Shown: one piece after another, positions 19,690 through 30,839 of the stretch | How positions within the stretch are numbered: position 1 is the first letter of the stretch | Layout of the letters: each line of letters begins with the position of its first letter | Assembly (NCBI GenBank): GCA_027627225.1 | Contig: CM051025.1 | Coordinates: 73,050,974 to 73,114,973 of the forward strand | DNA: 64,000 nucleotides | Origin: Congeria kusceri | Taxonomy: Eukaryota > Mollusca > Bivalvia > Myida > Dreissenidae | Direction: 5' to 3' | Position numbers and translations under genes: made by a program | Notes under the pieces: generated by a model | What the model was told of the DNA's origin: nothing | Seen by the model: only the letters and a program-made list of their open reading frames with translations | Databases searched by the model: none

Positions 19690-22062
19690 GACTGACCGAT
19701 ATGGGCATGTTTGCTGGGTCCAATATGGACTTGCTAGTTAGAACCCATATGGTTTCTCTTGCTGGGACCCATATGGGCTTGCTATTGGTGACCCATCTAG
19801 GCCTGCTTTTTGGGGGCCCATATGGGCTTTCTTGCTGGGACCCATATGGGTTTGCTTGTGAGTGACGCATATCTAGGCTTTCATGCTGGGACCCATATTG
19901 GCTTGGTTGCCTGGGTCCTACCTGGGACTGATATGGGCATGACAATGTATGTGGGACCGTTACGGAACACATGTGGTTAATAAGCCCAGTTATAGCCCAT
20001 ATTGGGCCCCCATAGGCTGGCTTGCCGGAACCCATACGAGCTTACTTGCTGGGGACCCATATGGGCTCTATTAATGGGACCCGTATTGGGTTGAATGTTG
20101 GTGTCCCATATGGGCTTGCTTGTTGGGAACCCATATGGGGATGCTCTTTGTGACCCATATGGGCTAGTTTGTTGGAGACCCATACGGGCCTTTTTGCGGG
20201 GACCTATATGGGTTTGCTTGTTTGGTACCCATATGGGCTTTCCTGCTGGGACCCATATGGGGATGCTCTTTGTAACCCATATGGGCTAGTTTGTTGGGGA
20301 CGCATACGGGCCTTCTTACTGGGACTTATATTGGTTTGTTTGTTTGGTACCCATATGGGCTCTCCTGCTGGGACCCATATGATATTGCTGTTGTTGACTC
20401 ATATGGGCTTGCTTGTTGGGGACCCATTATGGGCTGTCTTTATGGGACCCACATGGAATTACTTGTTGGGGATCTATATAAGCTTTTTTGCTGGGAACCC
20501 ATATGGGGATGCTCTTTGTGACCCATATGGGCTAGTTTGTCGGGGACCCATATGGACCTTCTTGCTGGGACCCATATGGGCTTGCCTGTTTGATACCCAT
20601 GTGGGCTCTCTTGCTGGGATCCATGTGGTCTTGCAGTTGTTGACCCATATGGGCTTGCTTGTTGGGGACCAATATGGGCTGTCTTGCTGGGATCCATATG
20701 GACTTACTTGTTGGGGACCTATATGGGCTTTTCTGTTGGGACCCATATGGAGCTTACTTGGTTGGCGCCCATTTGGGCTTTCTTGCAGGGACCCATATGG
20801 GCTTGCTTGCCTGGGACCCAACTGGGTCTGATATGGGCAATACAACGCATATGGGTCCCGCATGGGGCACATGTGGTGTATCAACCCAGGTATAGCCCAT
20901 ATCGGTCCACATGGGATGGCTTACTGGGACCCATATGGGCATACTTTCTGGGAACCCGTGTGGGTTGACTTGCTTGGTCTAATATGGGCCCGGTATGGGC
21001 AGAAAAATATGTTGAGGCCCATATGGTATATTTGCCCAAGTAAAGCCCATATTGTGCCCATATGGGCTTGCTTGCTGGGTTCGTGATAGGACCAATATGG
21101 GCTTACTAGTTGGGAACCCATATGGGCTTTCTTGCTGGGACTTATATGGACTTGCTTGCCTGCGACCCAAGTGGGTTTAATATGGACAAGACGATGTATA
21201 TTGGTCCCACATGTGGAAGATCATCCCAGATATAACCCTTATCAGGCCCACATCTGATAGCTTACCGGGTCCCATATGGGCATACTTGCAAGGAACCCAG
21301 TTGGCTTGCCTGCTTGGTCCAATATGGGCCCGATATAGGCAGAAAAACATATATGGGTCCCACATGGGGCCATATGGTATATTTGCTCAGGTCTTTTCCA
21401 TATTGGCCTACTTGCTGGGACGCATATGGGGCTGCATGTTGAAAACACACATGGGCTTTCTCGATGGGGACCCATATGGGCTTGCCCTTTGTGAGTCTGT
21501 TTATTTGGGTCCCATAGAGGCCTTCTCGCTGGGACCCATATGGGCTTTCTTGTTGAGAACCCTTATGGGCTCTCTTTCTGGGACCCATGTGGGCTTGGTA
21601 TCGGAGGCCCACATAGACTTGCTTGTTTGGGACCCATATGGGCTTTCTTGCCGGGACCCATTTGGGCTTGGTTGTTGGGGACCTATATAAGCTTTCTTGC
21701 TGGGACCCATATGGGCTTACTAGTTGGGAACCCATACGGGCTTTTTTGTTGGTACCTTCATGGGCTTGCTTTTCTGGGACCCAAGTGGGTCTAACATGGG
21801 CAAGGTGACGTATATTGGTCCCATATGGGGCCCATGTGGAAGATCAGCCCAGGTATAGCCCTTATCAGGCCCACATGTTATGACTTACCGGGACCCGTAT
21901 GAGCATACTTGCAATAAACCCATGTGGGCTTGCCTGCTTGGTCCGATATGGGCCCGATATAGGCAGAAAAAAAAATATATGGGTCCCACATGGGGCCCAT
22001 ATGTTATATTTGCCCACCTGTAGCCCATATTGGGCCTATATGGGCTCGCTTGCTGGGTATTA
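19690..22062. repeat. CCCATATGGG tandem array 2, ~24-bp basic unit with higher-order structure
   Basis: About 2.4 kb built from a unit of roughly 24-25 bp of the form GGGACCCATATGGGCTTGCTTGCT. A longer block (starting GGGACCCAA(C/G)TGGGT, then CCCAGGTATAGCCC) recurs near 19910, 20815, 21165 and 21778, so there is a higher-order period of several hundred bp. The right edge CTTGCTGGGTATTAG is the reverse complement of the left edge of array 1 at about 7288-7300. The unit of 24 bp is a multiple of three, so many long Gly/Pro/Trp-rich frames open on both strands. None is a credible gene. Confidence 0.88.
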
Positions 22063-22161
22063 GTCCTTAACTATAGATCTAAAGAACGCATCGATATGTG
22101 GTAAATAACTTACATGAAATGGTATAAATGAATCTCTCTTGGGATCGAGACTCCAAATCAA

Positions 22162-22354
22162 GGAGGCGCGTCGTGGGAAAACCGAACTTGATGCATTTGC
22201 GTAAACTGTCGTCCCGGATTAGCCTGTGCAGTCCGCACAGGTTAATCCAGGACGGCACTTTCCGCCTATATTGGATTTATGTTTAGAAGAGACTTCCTTG
22301 AAACAGAAAATACCATTAAAGCGGAAAGTGCCGTCCTGGATTAGCCTGTGCGGA
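22162..22354. repeat. palindromic repeat family A, copy 2, truncated
   Basis: It begins GGAGGCGCGTCGTGGGAAAA and contains the full first palindrome and the central ATTGGATTTATGTTTAGAAG linker. It stops inside the second palindrome (GCCTGTGCGGAG), so about a quarter is missing. Confidence 0.8.
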
Positions 22355-22932
22355 GTTGTCTCTTTCGGCAGGAACAACAACACAAAGATGGATATATATG
22401 CCTTTTTATATTAAATGACTGTAATGGACAGTGACTGAAACCCTCAATTAAAAGCATTTAACAGACAAAAAAATTGATTTACCAAATTATTGTTAAATTA
22501 GAAATGTGTCTAAACAACACGGATGCCCCCCACCTATGCAGCTCTTTCTACATGGTAAAGCTTTGACGATATGCATACCAATTATTTGCCAAATTAAAGC
22601 GGTCGTTTTATATTTTATTTTCTATTAAATGTTTTCTGTCATTCTGAGAACGTTAAGGTATCATCTCATAATACTTATCACTTTCCAAAGTTTTACAAAG
22701 TAATTTGAAAATCCTTCAATGCCGGTCAAAATTATGCTGTGGATACGTTCAATAGTTTTCATTCTTATATTTGACCTTTGAGTGTGACTTTGACCTTGGA
22801 TCTAGTCATTGCATGTGACACACATTCTTATAATGCTTATCACTTTTGATCTTGACCTTGGACTTAGGGACCTGGTCATTGTGCGTGATACAACCTCCAT
22901 TAAAATTAACTCTTTTGCCAAAATTAGGCTCT
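22355..22932. other. intergenic, nothing recognised
   Basis: Local repetition of TGACCTTG(A/G) words around 22770-22870 suggests a decayed tandem repeat of the TGACCTTGGA type. No gene. Confidence 0.4.
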
Positions 22933-23165
22933 GGCCCCGACCATAGAACATTTTATTGGGGTTGTCAGATATTTTGTTGTTGTTTTATTTATGTTTTCCA
23001 ATAATTAAATGTTTTCTGGTTAAATAAGTGTTTAGTTTTGATAGAATCAACGTTAAAACAATGTTTAAGGATATTACAGATATGTTTTGACTATGAAATC
23101 AGTTTTAGAATCTTCAAGTTGACTATTTACTAAATAAATAATAAAAAAATTAATAAATCCCTACC
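22933..23165 (+). repeat. dispersed repeat N, copy 1
   Basis: It shares GCCCCGACC, AGAACATTTTATTG, GTCAGATATTTT, AACAATGTTTAA and ATATGTTTTGA in the same order with 47192-47421. It is AT-rich and non-coding, and no terminal repeats were recognised. Confidence 0.7.
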
Positions 23166-23475
23166 TACCTACCCTAATTTGTTTGGTCATGTAACGGTTA
23201 AACCTGAAAGAAACTTATTGTTAACGCCTTACAGTTAAAATTGGGATGAAAATTATGTATGTGTTATTTCTTTGTAAATAAGAATACGCAGAACGCAGAA
23301 TGCGCAAAATATTACAATGATCCTGTCTAGCCTTCAGTATTACAACCCACAATGGCCCGCAGTTTTAAGTGCTTCCCGTCTAGGCGCTTGCACAAATCCG
23401 GTGTCGAGGCAGAATAGCATCCCCACTCAAAGACCCCATCATCGAATGCACCACTACATAACAAAATAGGCCTAA
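23166..23475. other. spacer before minisatellite
   Basis: About 310 bp. A GC-richer patch at 23330-23460 has an open minus-strand frame of about 40 codons that continues into the minisatellite. It matches no family I recognise. Confidence 0.35.
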
Positions 23476-24378
23476 CCACATCGTATAAACAAATGTGCAC
23501 ATCATATAAAGAAATGTGCACATCATATAAAGAAATGTGCACATCATATAAAGAAATGTGCACATCATATAAAGAAATATGCAGGTCATATAAAGAAATG
23601 TGCACATCATATAAAGAAATATGCACATAATATAAAGAAATGTGCACATCATATAAAGAAATATGCACGTCATATAAAGAAATGTGCACATCATATAAAG
23701 AAATATGCACGTCATATAAAGAAATGTGCACATCATATACAGAAATATGCACATAATATAAAGAAATGTGCACATCATATAAAGAAATATGCACAAGATA
23801 TAAAGAAATATCCACATAATTTAAAGAAATACCCACACCATGTAAAGAAATGTCCACATCATATAAAGAAGAATCCACAGCATATAAAAAAAATGTCCAC
23901 ATCATATAAAGAAAAGTTCACAGCATATAAAGAAATGTCCACAGCATATAAAGAAATATCCACATAATATAAAGATATATTTACATGATATAACGAAATA
24001 TCCACATCGTATCAAGACATTTTACATCATAAAAAGACATATGAACATCATATAAAGAAATATCCACATCATATAAAGAAGTATCCACACCATATAAAGA
24101 AATGTCCACATAATATAAAGAAATATCCACATCATATAAAGAAATATCCACATCATATAAAGACATATCTACATCATATAAAGAAAAAACCACATCATAT
24201 AAAGAAGTATCCACATCATATTAAGAAAAATCCACATCATATAAAGAAGTATCCACATCATATAAAGAAGTATCTATATCATATAAAGAAAGATCCACAT
24301 CATACAAAGAAAGATCCATATGATATAAAGAAATGTCCACATCATATAAAGTTGTATCCACATAACATAATAAAGAAA
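23476..24378. repeat. 21-bp minisatellite, about 40 copies
   Basis: The unit is AAATGTGCACATCATATAAAG. Left-hand units favour GTGCACATC and the right half favours TATCCACATC, so there are at least two variant classes. Because 21 is a multiple of three, both 7-residue frames on the minus strand stay open (HISLYDV-type and CTFLYM-type repeats), giving frames up to 192 codons at 23327-24541. These are artefacts of the array. Confidence 0.92.
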
Positions 24379-26404
24379 GAACATAATATAATAAAAATGT
24401 CAGACATAAGACAGTGCCGGCGTTCCACAATATATAGTTACAGGTAATAAAAACCCGATATAGTGCTATGTTCCAAAAGTAAAATTGTGCCGAACAGTGT
24501 AGTCGGTTTAAATTTTGTTGATATTGGTGGGGATCAACCATTTATTGTAAATAGGAGGAGGAATCATGGTTTTCTGGTTAAAAACACGCGGTAATCGTCA
24601 GCAATTTAAATCGTTTAATTTACCTGTATCGATAAGTCCATGTTTGTAACGGTTCTCACTTGCATCTTTACCGACTGTGCACAATGAGGTACGGCTAAAT
24701 AACGCGCACAAGGGCCATAATAACAAATCACACACGTAAATAACGGTTATGTCCCCCTCTCATTCCGTACCGCAGTGCATCTCCGACGCATGGAAATAAC
24801 AAAAGTGGTCACCGTACGTGTCCAAAGGAATGGTGACCATTCTTGCTTTTTTCCTAGCGTTTTCCTATGTACGGGTATTAAACGGAGCTTTAAATATGTG
24901 ATGCGTTAGGAGTTTTGATTAGTATAGGATGCAAACGGAAATGCATCTGTACTAAAGCAAGATGATTATGGTGAACTAAGAGCAATATTCTGTCCATTTG
25001 CAGTCGTTATTGGACATACTAGTACGTCCTTAAATTATATACTTTTAGTAACTACTAATACTAATAAGTAGTAAAGTACTATAGTATTAATCTTCAGTGA
25101 ATTAATATATAAAGTACAAACAAGAAGTTGTGATGTTAGTTTTGTTTAAGGAATGCATCATTGAACTTCCTACTAAATATTTAAAACTGAAATGTATAAC
25201 GCGATCCATTTATAAAATAAATAATAATGGCATTGCCAGAAATTGTACTCGCTATTTCTATTATACGCCTAGCAGATCGCAGCGTATTAAATATCTGACA
25301 AATAACGGAAAGAAGCGATAAATGTAGTAGCAGCAGCGATCTGCGAAATCTTTCCGGAGGTGATCCATCCAGTACCTGAGGTCTAACGTAAAACTGCCAG
25401 CAATTTGCATGAAAATCGATATGTACCTATAAACGCCATCGCTCTTGTTGACATAGTGATAGAAGCAGGAATAATGTTTAATGACTTGAAGTGATACAAG
25501 TAATCATAAGATCTAAATCGAACGGCAGGATTTATCAGTGGTTCCAATATCTGGATCAGTTGTTTTAATTTCGATATTAAAGCGTCAATAAATCAAGCAG
25601 CGAATGTCGTTTCACACGAATTGCGGCATATGAAAGTGGAATTAAGTGGAGTTTCAAATTTATGAGTGCCAGAGGCTCTCATAGCCTCTAGGAGGAGGAA
25701 ATTGCTCCAGATTTTTCAGGTAAATGTGTTTGTTTTGTTTAACGGGTATCAATATTACCGAAGTGCTTGGATTTGATGTGGATATCGTTGGTCCAATATT
25801 GCAAATCGTGGTTGTTTTTGCTAAGTGTTGGTCGATCGGTTGCTTCGAAGCAACGATTTAATGACAAACATATGTTCTGAACATGCACATTATTTTTAAC
25901 AGTAGCATGTTATTAGACGAAACCATTATATTGAATCCCTTCAATTGACGTCTTTTATTCTCTGTTTATGTTTTTCTTGATAAAATATTTGAGTTCTTTA
26001 GACAATGCTGCAGTTAAGACTTTTAATGGCATTTTTTCAAAACACAAAACAATATATAAATACCTTTAACAAAGGATGTGAAAAGCTCGTCTTTCTTTCA
26101 TACGTTTTCTCTTTTAACAATCAGAGTCTACAGCCAATATCACAATACCCACGATGATATCCAATTTCGCCTGAATATTTGAGGTTAACGACAAAAAAAT
26201 AGGCACATTAAATCCACACAATGAGCCATATTATTGTTAAAACAAGTTTTACTGTTGTCGTGATATTGCGGGGTTGTTTTTTTCACGCAATGATTGAGAC
26301 GAATGCAAATTATTCTGCGTATTGACTATTATATCATTTTAGATGAAAACAAAAACAGACAGCAAGACCGCAGCGGCATGGATTTAATAATACATGAATA
26401 CAAT
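24379..26404. other. intergenic with one decayed F-family fragment
   Basis: Nothing gene-like is supported. A 63-codon frame at 25130-25321 has no family signature. At about 25966-26071 the order TTCTTGATAAAATATTTG, GCAGTTAAGACTTTTAATGG and CATTTTTTCAAAA matches the part of family F to the right of the tRNA-like core, ending near ACCTTTAAC, so a degraded family F right half is likely. Confidence 0.45.
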
Positions 26405-27229
26405 GAAAGGCACTATGTCATCGACAAGGACCTCACGGGGACAAATTCTTTTTAAAAACAATCTGAAATTTAGATATCAATACTGGTATACAATAACGGT
26501 TAAAACAGGTTATATTCAATGGGAAAATAGTTTACGCATTCTTATATAAAAATCGAGTTATAATATGAGTCTTGTTTCATTGGCCCTTTTCCTGTTTACA
26601 ATTTGACGTCAGAATTGTGAGCGTTTTGTATAAAAAATAATTTGTTTGTTTGTTTGGATTTTTCGCCGCTTTTAACAGTATTTCAGTCATATCACGGCGG
26701 TCAGTTAACCTACTCACACTTTTCCGGGGCAAGCTTAGCCGATCTAAGCGGTTTACCAGTACTAAGTGCACAAGTGCCCTACTTGAATCATAGGTAGGGG
26801 GAGAATGGCCGTAGAAATTATTTTATGACCAATCCCCACACAAGTTATGTGGCCGGGCTGGGATTCGAACTCTCGATCCCCGGATTGACAGTCCAGCGCT
26901 CTACCAACTGAGCTAGCCGGGCCCGGCTATAACCATAATTTATAACCATAATTTACAAACGACTCTTTACTTAGCATGATAGCTCAGTTGGTTTAAGCGC
27001 TGTTTACTGTCATTTCTTCGTATGGCTTCTACGTCTTGAGTTCGATACCCGCTTGGGGTTTTAATTTTTTTAGGCTTTTATGCTAATTTGTGTTTATCAC
27101 ATATCTTATTGTGTATTATATTATTTGTTTTTATTTAATGCACATGTCCTAGTAAAACGCATTTCTATCAAATAATATAATTTATAGAGCAATAGGAAGC
27201 CAACTTTTCGTTGACATAGTTCCTTAATA
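26405..27229 (+). mobile_element. TTAA-type TIR element with tRNA-like core (family H, copy 2), split by a SINE
   Basis: It is the mirror image of the copy at 12509-13027. The left block, 26405 to about 26643 (GGCACTATGTCATCGACAAGG, CTGAAATTTAGATATCAATA, TGGCCCTTTTCCTGTTTA), and the right block, 26928-27229, together give the whole element. The tRNA-like core lies in the right block: GCATGATAGCTCAGTTGGTT (about 26976-26995) and GAGTTCGATACC (about 27038-27049). The right terminus is GACATAGTTCCTTAA. The left TTAA has decayed. The interruption is a separate SINE. Confidence 0.75.
26644..26927 (-). mobile_element. tRNA-derived SINE, copy 1 (inserted in family H)
   Basis: On the minus strand the head reads GGCTAGCTCAGTTGGTAGAG (A box) and then GAGTTCGAATCCC (B box). 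A body follows that includes TGAGTAGGTTAACTGACCGC and TGAAATACTGTTAAAAGCGG, ending in a short (AAAC)n tail at 26644-26656. The flanks TATAAAAAATAATTT (26629-26643) and TATAACCATAATTTA (26928-26942) look like an aged target duplication. A second copy lies at 60412-60690. Confidence 0.82.
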
Positions 27230-28350
27230 AATACCCGTATGATTTCAATATCCTATTTTGTGGCATTTTCTGTCTGATATTCGGCATTGATACACCCAAA
27301 CAACTTGAACTTTTCTTCAACAACCGTCTCCGTGCCTACGGAGCGGATGGTCGAAGGTTCGAGTCTCAAGCAGAGCTTGTTCTGATATGGTAGGTTGCCT
27401 ACCCAGCAGCTAGTTCAATCGAAGGGTACCGATTGCCTTCCTGCCAAGCGCCCGGCATATAAGATATATAGATTCGGGAGTAAAATGTTCATCAGTAAAA
27501 GGTGTCGCATAAGTCAAAACTAGCTGGCCCTTAATCGCGAGGTTGACACTATAATAAACAAACACTAAAACTCGTTATATTTGGTTGAAACAACAGCAAG
27601 AAAACAACAACAATAGAGCGAATACATGTCATCAATACACTTTGTACATAATATTATATAACAAAACCACAAAGATGATACGTATGATATTCTTGTGCAT
27701 GTGTATTAGCAATTTTGCGGATTATGCTGTTGCCCCAGCAACGAGTATTGGGTTACTTATTGTTCTTTTCCAAAGCCAACACACACAACGTTTCTAACAT
27801 GAATCTTTACCTTGAATTTTGCCAAGAATGATGAATGTGAAAAATCGATTGTAAGAGAGCTAACAGGTTTGATGGATGTTGCCATCGCCAGTTTCAATGA
27901 ATAACTATCTATTAACATTCCAAAGATGTAGAACAAATCTGTATTGCTGTTGTTTTTGTTGTTTTCAGAATAGTCTGTGTTTCTCTGTGTTTCTCAGACA
28001 TTCAGACGAAAACCATATGTAGTAAGATGCCTTAAACAGGTTTTGAAACATTCAGGTTGATAATAATGTGATAGTTTATAACCGACACAAGTCGATTTCC
28101 CATCTGTAGCCATCGATACGGTTTGTAACTGTATACCGCCACAAGGGCACGAGATCCATGTGCTTTATTGCGCGTTTTGTGTCCATCGGGAAGGAGCCCC
28201 CCACCCCCCCGAGTCTGTCAAGCTGTCACGTGTCACATTGACCGGCTGCGCGTGTTTCTGTGTCTGCATACGCACACAGTGTGTACTTTTTTAATACCGA
28301 AACATTGCCTCTCACCACTTTAGAATAAATTATGTCTTTGTCGTTTAAGT
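27230..28350. other. intergenic with a tRNA-like SINE remnant
   Basis: Around 27340-27480 a B-box-like GAAGGTTCGAGTCTC is followed by about 120 bp of non-AT-rich sequence (GCCTACCCAGCAGC, CCTTCCTGCCAAGCGCCCGG), which may be a 5'-truncated SINE. No A box was found. The remainder has no gene. Confidence 0.4.
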
Positions 28351-28447
28351 TCCATCCGTCCGTCCGTCCGTTCGTTCGTTTGTTCGTTCGTTCGTTCGTT
28401 CGTTCGTTCGTTCGTTCGTTCGTTCGTTCGTTCATTCATCCATTCAT
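28351..28447. repeat. (TTCG)n microsatellite
   Basis: It starts with CCGTCCGTCCG, becomes a near-pure TTCG run from about 28370 to 28430, and degrades to TTCATTCATCCATTCATTCA. Confidence 0.95.
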
Positions 28448-29740
28448 TCATTTAATTTTTTTTTCCTTGTGAACTATGTCAATAATGTGATGCATTATGT
28501 AATAAATGTGACAGAAATAAACACCTGATGTACCTATTCTACAATCGACGACATTTTTTTCGTAACATATATCGGTTGCACCAAAGATATAATTATCGAT
28601 TCCATTCGCACCTTCCGTTATGTCATTGTCATAACCGTGACCGCTTTTTTTATTTCCATCTTTTGTAATACAATGGGGGTGACGCGAGACCGACCTACAG
28701 TTGTACCGAGTGCCCACGGTACCTTTTAATTTCGCAGGAAGGACGACGACATAATTATGCTAAAAGAAACTATCCGTATGTTGAAGTCATTAAGAAATAT
28801 GTATTTTAGAAATACCGTGTGTTCACCTCGACAGCTTTATGAGCACGTCATTGTTTTTAATACATTGTGTCATAAAAAAATAGTCTATGAGATGTTAACG
28901 TACGCACTGACGCACTGACACACACAGAAACAAGGGACGAGACGCAATCGCATAAGCTTTCTGGCCTTTGGCCAGAAGAGCTAAAATAACAACGGGAGTA
29001 TGATCTTTTATATCAAAAATTAAACTTATCAAAAGACGGAAATATAATATGTAGCTACTGTTTTGTACGTGCAAAATATATGCGTATGTGAGTCTCCAAG
29101 AGGAGCGTCTTTCCTTGAATTGGACAGTATTAATGTTGATTTTTAAAAATAAGTTTTATTTATAAAATGTTACTTATATTTTTATACGAATGCACACTTT
29201 CGTGAGTCTGACGGTAAAAAAAACCCCCAGCATCTTTGTTCTCGTTGACAACAAATGTTCTGAATAACTTGCCAATCGTCGAATGTATCATATCGTGTCG
29301 ATAGCGCAATGATTAGCCATTGTTTAATATTGCAATTTCTCACGTCGTTTATGTACGCAATAAAAGCAATCGACGGAAAAGCCCTAATATGTGTATTGAC
29401 AAGTTTGGATTCTGATCGTTGGACGGATTAATTGGACGATATATCACTCTTTCAGCATCGGAGATTGGCATTTATAAAGAGAGGAGTTGAAAATAAATAG
29501 TGCTGATACTGCTATTTGTCGAACGGACTGGGAAAAATGGATTGAACACGTGTAGCTGTATGCTTATAAGTATATTAATTTTAAATTTATTGAATGTTGT
29601 AATACTTGTTTCAAGGATGTTGATGGAATAGCCGAATAGTAAGTAATATATTTTAAATAGCCATTATGTTTCAAAGGAACCTTGCACTATAAGCGTTTGC
29701 AACGTCTTTTAACACAAATAGCAATATACTTAGATCAATA
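28448..29740. other. intergenic, nothing recognised
   Basis: No supported gene. Frames at 28226-28435 and 28448-28717 are driven by the adjacent microsatellite or show no family signature. Confidence 0.4.
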
Positions 29741-29786
29741 GCATTTAAAGTTATTATTATCGTTAATAATAATGATAATAATTGTA

Positions 29787-29817
<31 letters not shown>

Positions 29818-29965
29818 ATTATTATTATATTATTATTATTCTTACAAAATATCAATTACAAAGTATCACCCCCACCACCAACACCACCACTATCATCATC
29901 ATCATCTTCATCATCATCATTGTCGTCGTCATCATTATTATTACTATCGTCGTCATCATCACTCT
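29741..29965. repeat. compound trinucleotide microsatellite
   Basis: (ATT/AAT)n runs at 29750-29845 are followed by (CAC)n and (CAT)n runs at 29868-29965. The Ile/Val-rich frame over it (29772-30023) is low-complexity artefact. Confidence 0.93.
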
Positions 29966-30014
29966 TCCAAGGATTGTTACCGTAAATAACCTTTACCCAG
30001 GCCAGACCTCTGAG

Positions 30015-30276
30015 CAGGGTTAATAGTCACCAACCCATTCTTAGACTTAAGAATAAAGAATTATAGACTTAGACTCAAGAAAGATTGTTGTGTTTTCGCA
30101 AATATGCTGTTACAAATTTCGCTTGTGTCATTTACAGATTGTTGTAATTAAAGCATGCTATAATTAGAATTTCTGAATACCAAGTAAGATTCAAACTAAC
30201 GGCCTTTTTACAACATATAAGTATTGTTTATTCTTAAGTCTTAAGTCTAAGAATAGGTTGGTGATTACCAGCCCTG
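30015..30276. mobile_element. MITE-like family G, copy 2 (uninterrupted)
   Basis: The inverted ends are CACCAACCCATTCTTAGACTT and AAGTCTAAGAATAGGTTGGTG, with the outermost bases (GGTTAATAGT and ACCAGCCCT) more decayed. It contains TTAGACTTAAGAATAAAGAA at about 30041-30060, the unoccupied version of the TTAA site hit by the element at 5144-5597. Confidence 0.8.
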
Positions 30277-30295
30277 GTCAAATAGAAACATTTAT

Positions 30296-30556
30296 GAGGC
30301 GCGTCGTGGGAAAACCGGTTTTATTGCATGTGCGTAAAGTGTCGTCCCGGATTAGCCTGTGCAGTCCGCACAGGCTAATCCAGGACGGCACTTTCCGCCT
30401 ACAGTGAATTTATGTCTAGAGGAGACTTCCTTGAAACAGAAAATACCATAAAAGCGGAAAGTGTCGCCCTGGATTAGCCTGTGCGGACTGCACAGGTTAA
30501 TCCGGGACGAAATTTTACGCACATGCATTAAGTCCGGTTTTCCCACGATTCGCCTC
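30296..30556. repeat. palindromic repeat family A, copy 3 (most complete)
   Basis: A 261-bp copy with ends GAGGCGCGTCGTGGGAAAAC and TTTTCCCACGATTCGCCTC. It contains two palindromes of the type GCCTGTGCAGTCCGCACAGG, joined by the linker GTGAATTTATGTCTAGAGGA. Confidence 0.88.
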
Positions 30557-30657
30557 AAATGTATTTTCTAGAATATACGTTTTGAGAATATACATCGTGT
30601 AATGTAAATAACACTGTTTTCTTTCTTTATGAATATCGTTGGGGGTTAATGCAGCAT

Positions 30658-30839
30658 GGACACAGGACGGCACTTTCCGCTATTATGGTATTTTCTGTTG
30701 CACGGAAGTCTCTTCTAAACATAAATCCACTGTAGGCGGAAAGTGCCGTCCTGGATTAGCCTGTGCGGACTACACAGGCTAATCCGGGACGACACTTTAC
30801 GCACTTGCATTAAGACCATTTTTCCCACGACTGGCCTCT
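30658..30839. repeat. palindromic repeat family A, copy 4, partly deleted
   Basis: It lacks the left end and half of the first palindrome (starts CACAGGACGGCACTTTCCGC) but keeps the second palindrome and the right end TTTTTCCCACGACTGGCCTC. It lies 101 bp from copy 3, in the opposite orientation as judged by the linker. Confidence 0.82.

Noticed and set aside
19610..21808. Many open frames up to 220 codons in array 2
   Set aside because: The 24-bp unit is a multiple of three, so frames stay open by periodicity. Frames exist on both strands and overlap each other.
23327..24541. Repeat proteins of 106-192 residues on the minus strand
   Set aside because: Direct product of the 21-bp minisatellite. 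No start context, no non-repeat domain.
26855..26927. Functional tRNA gene on the minus strand
   Set aside because: Acceptor stem not complementary. A shared non-tRNA body and (AAAC)n tail identify it as a SINE.
29772..30023. 83-codon Ile/Val-rich frame, membrane-like
   Set aside because: Translation of an ATT/CAT microsatellite.
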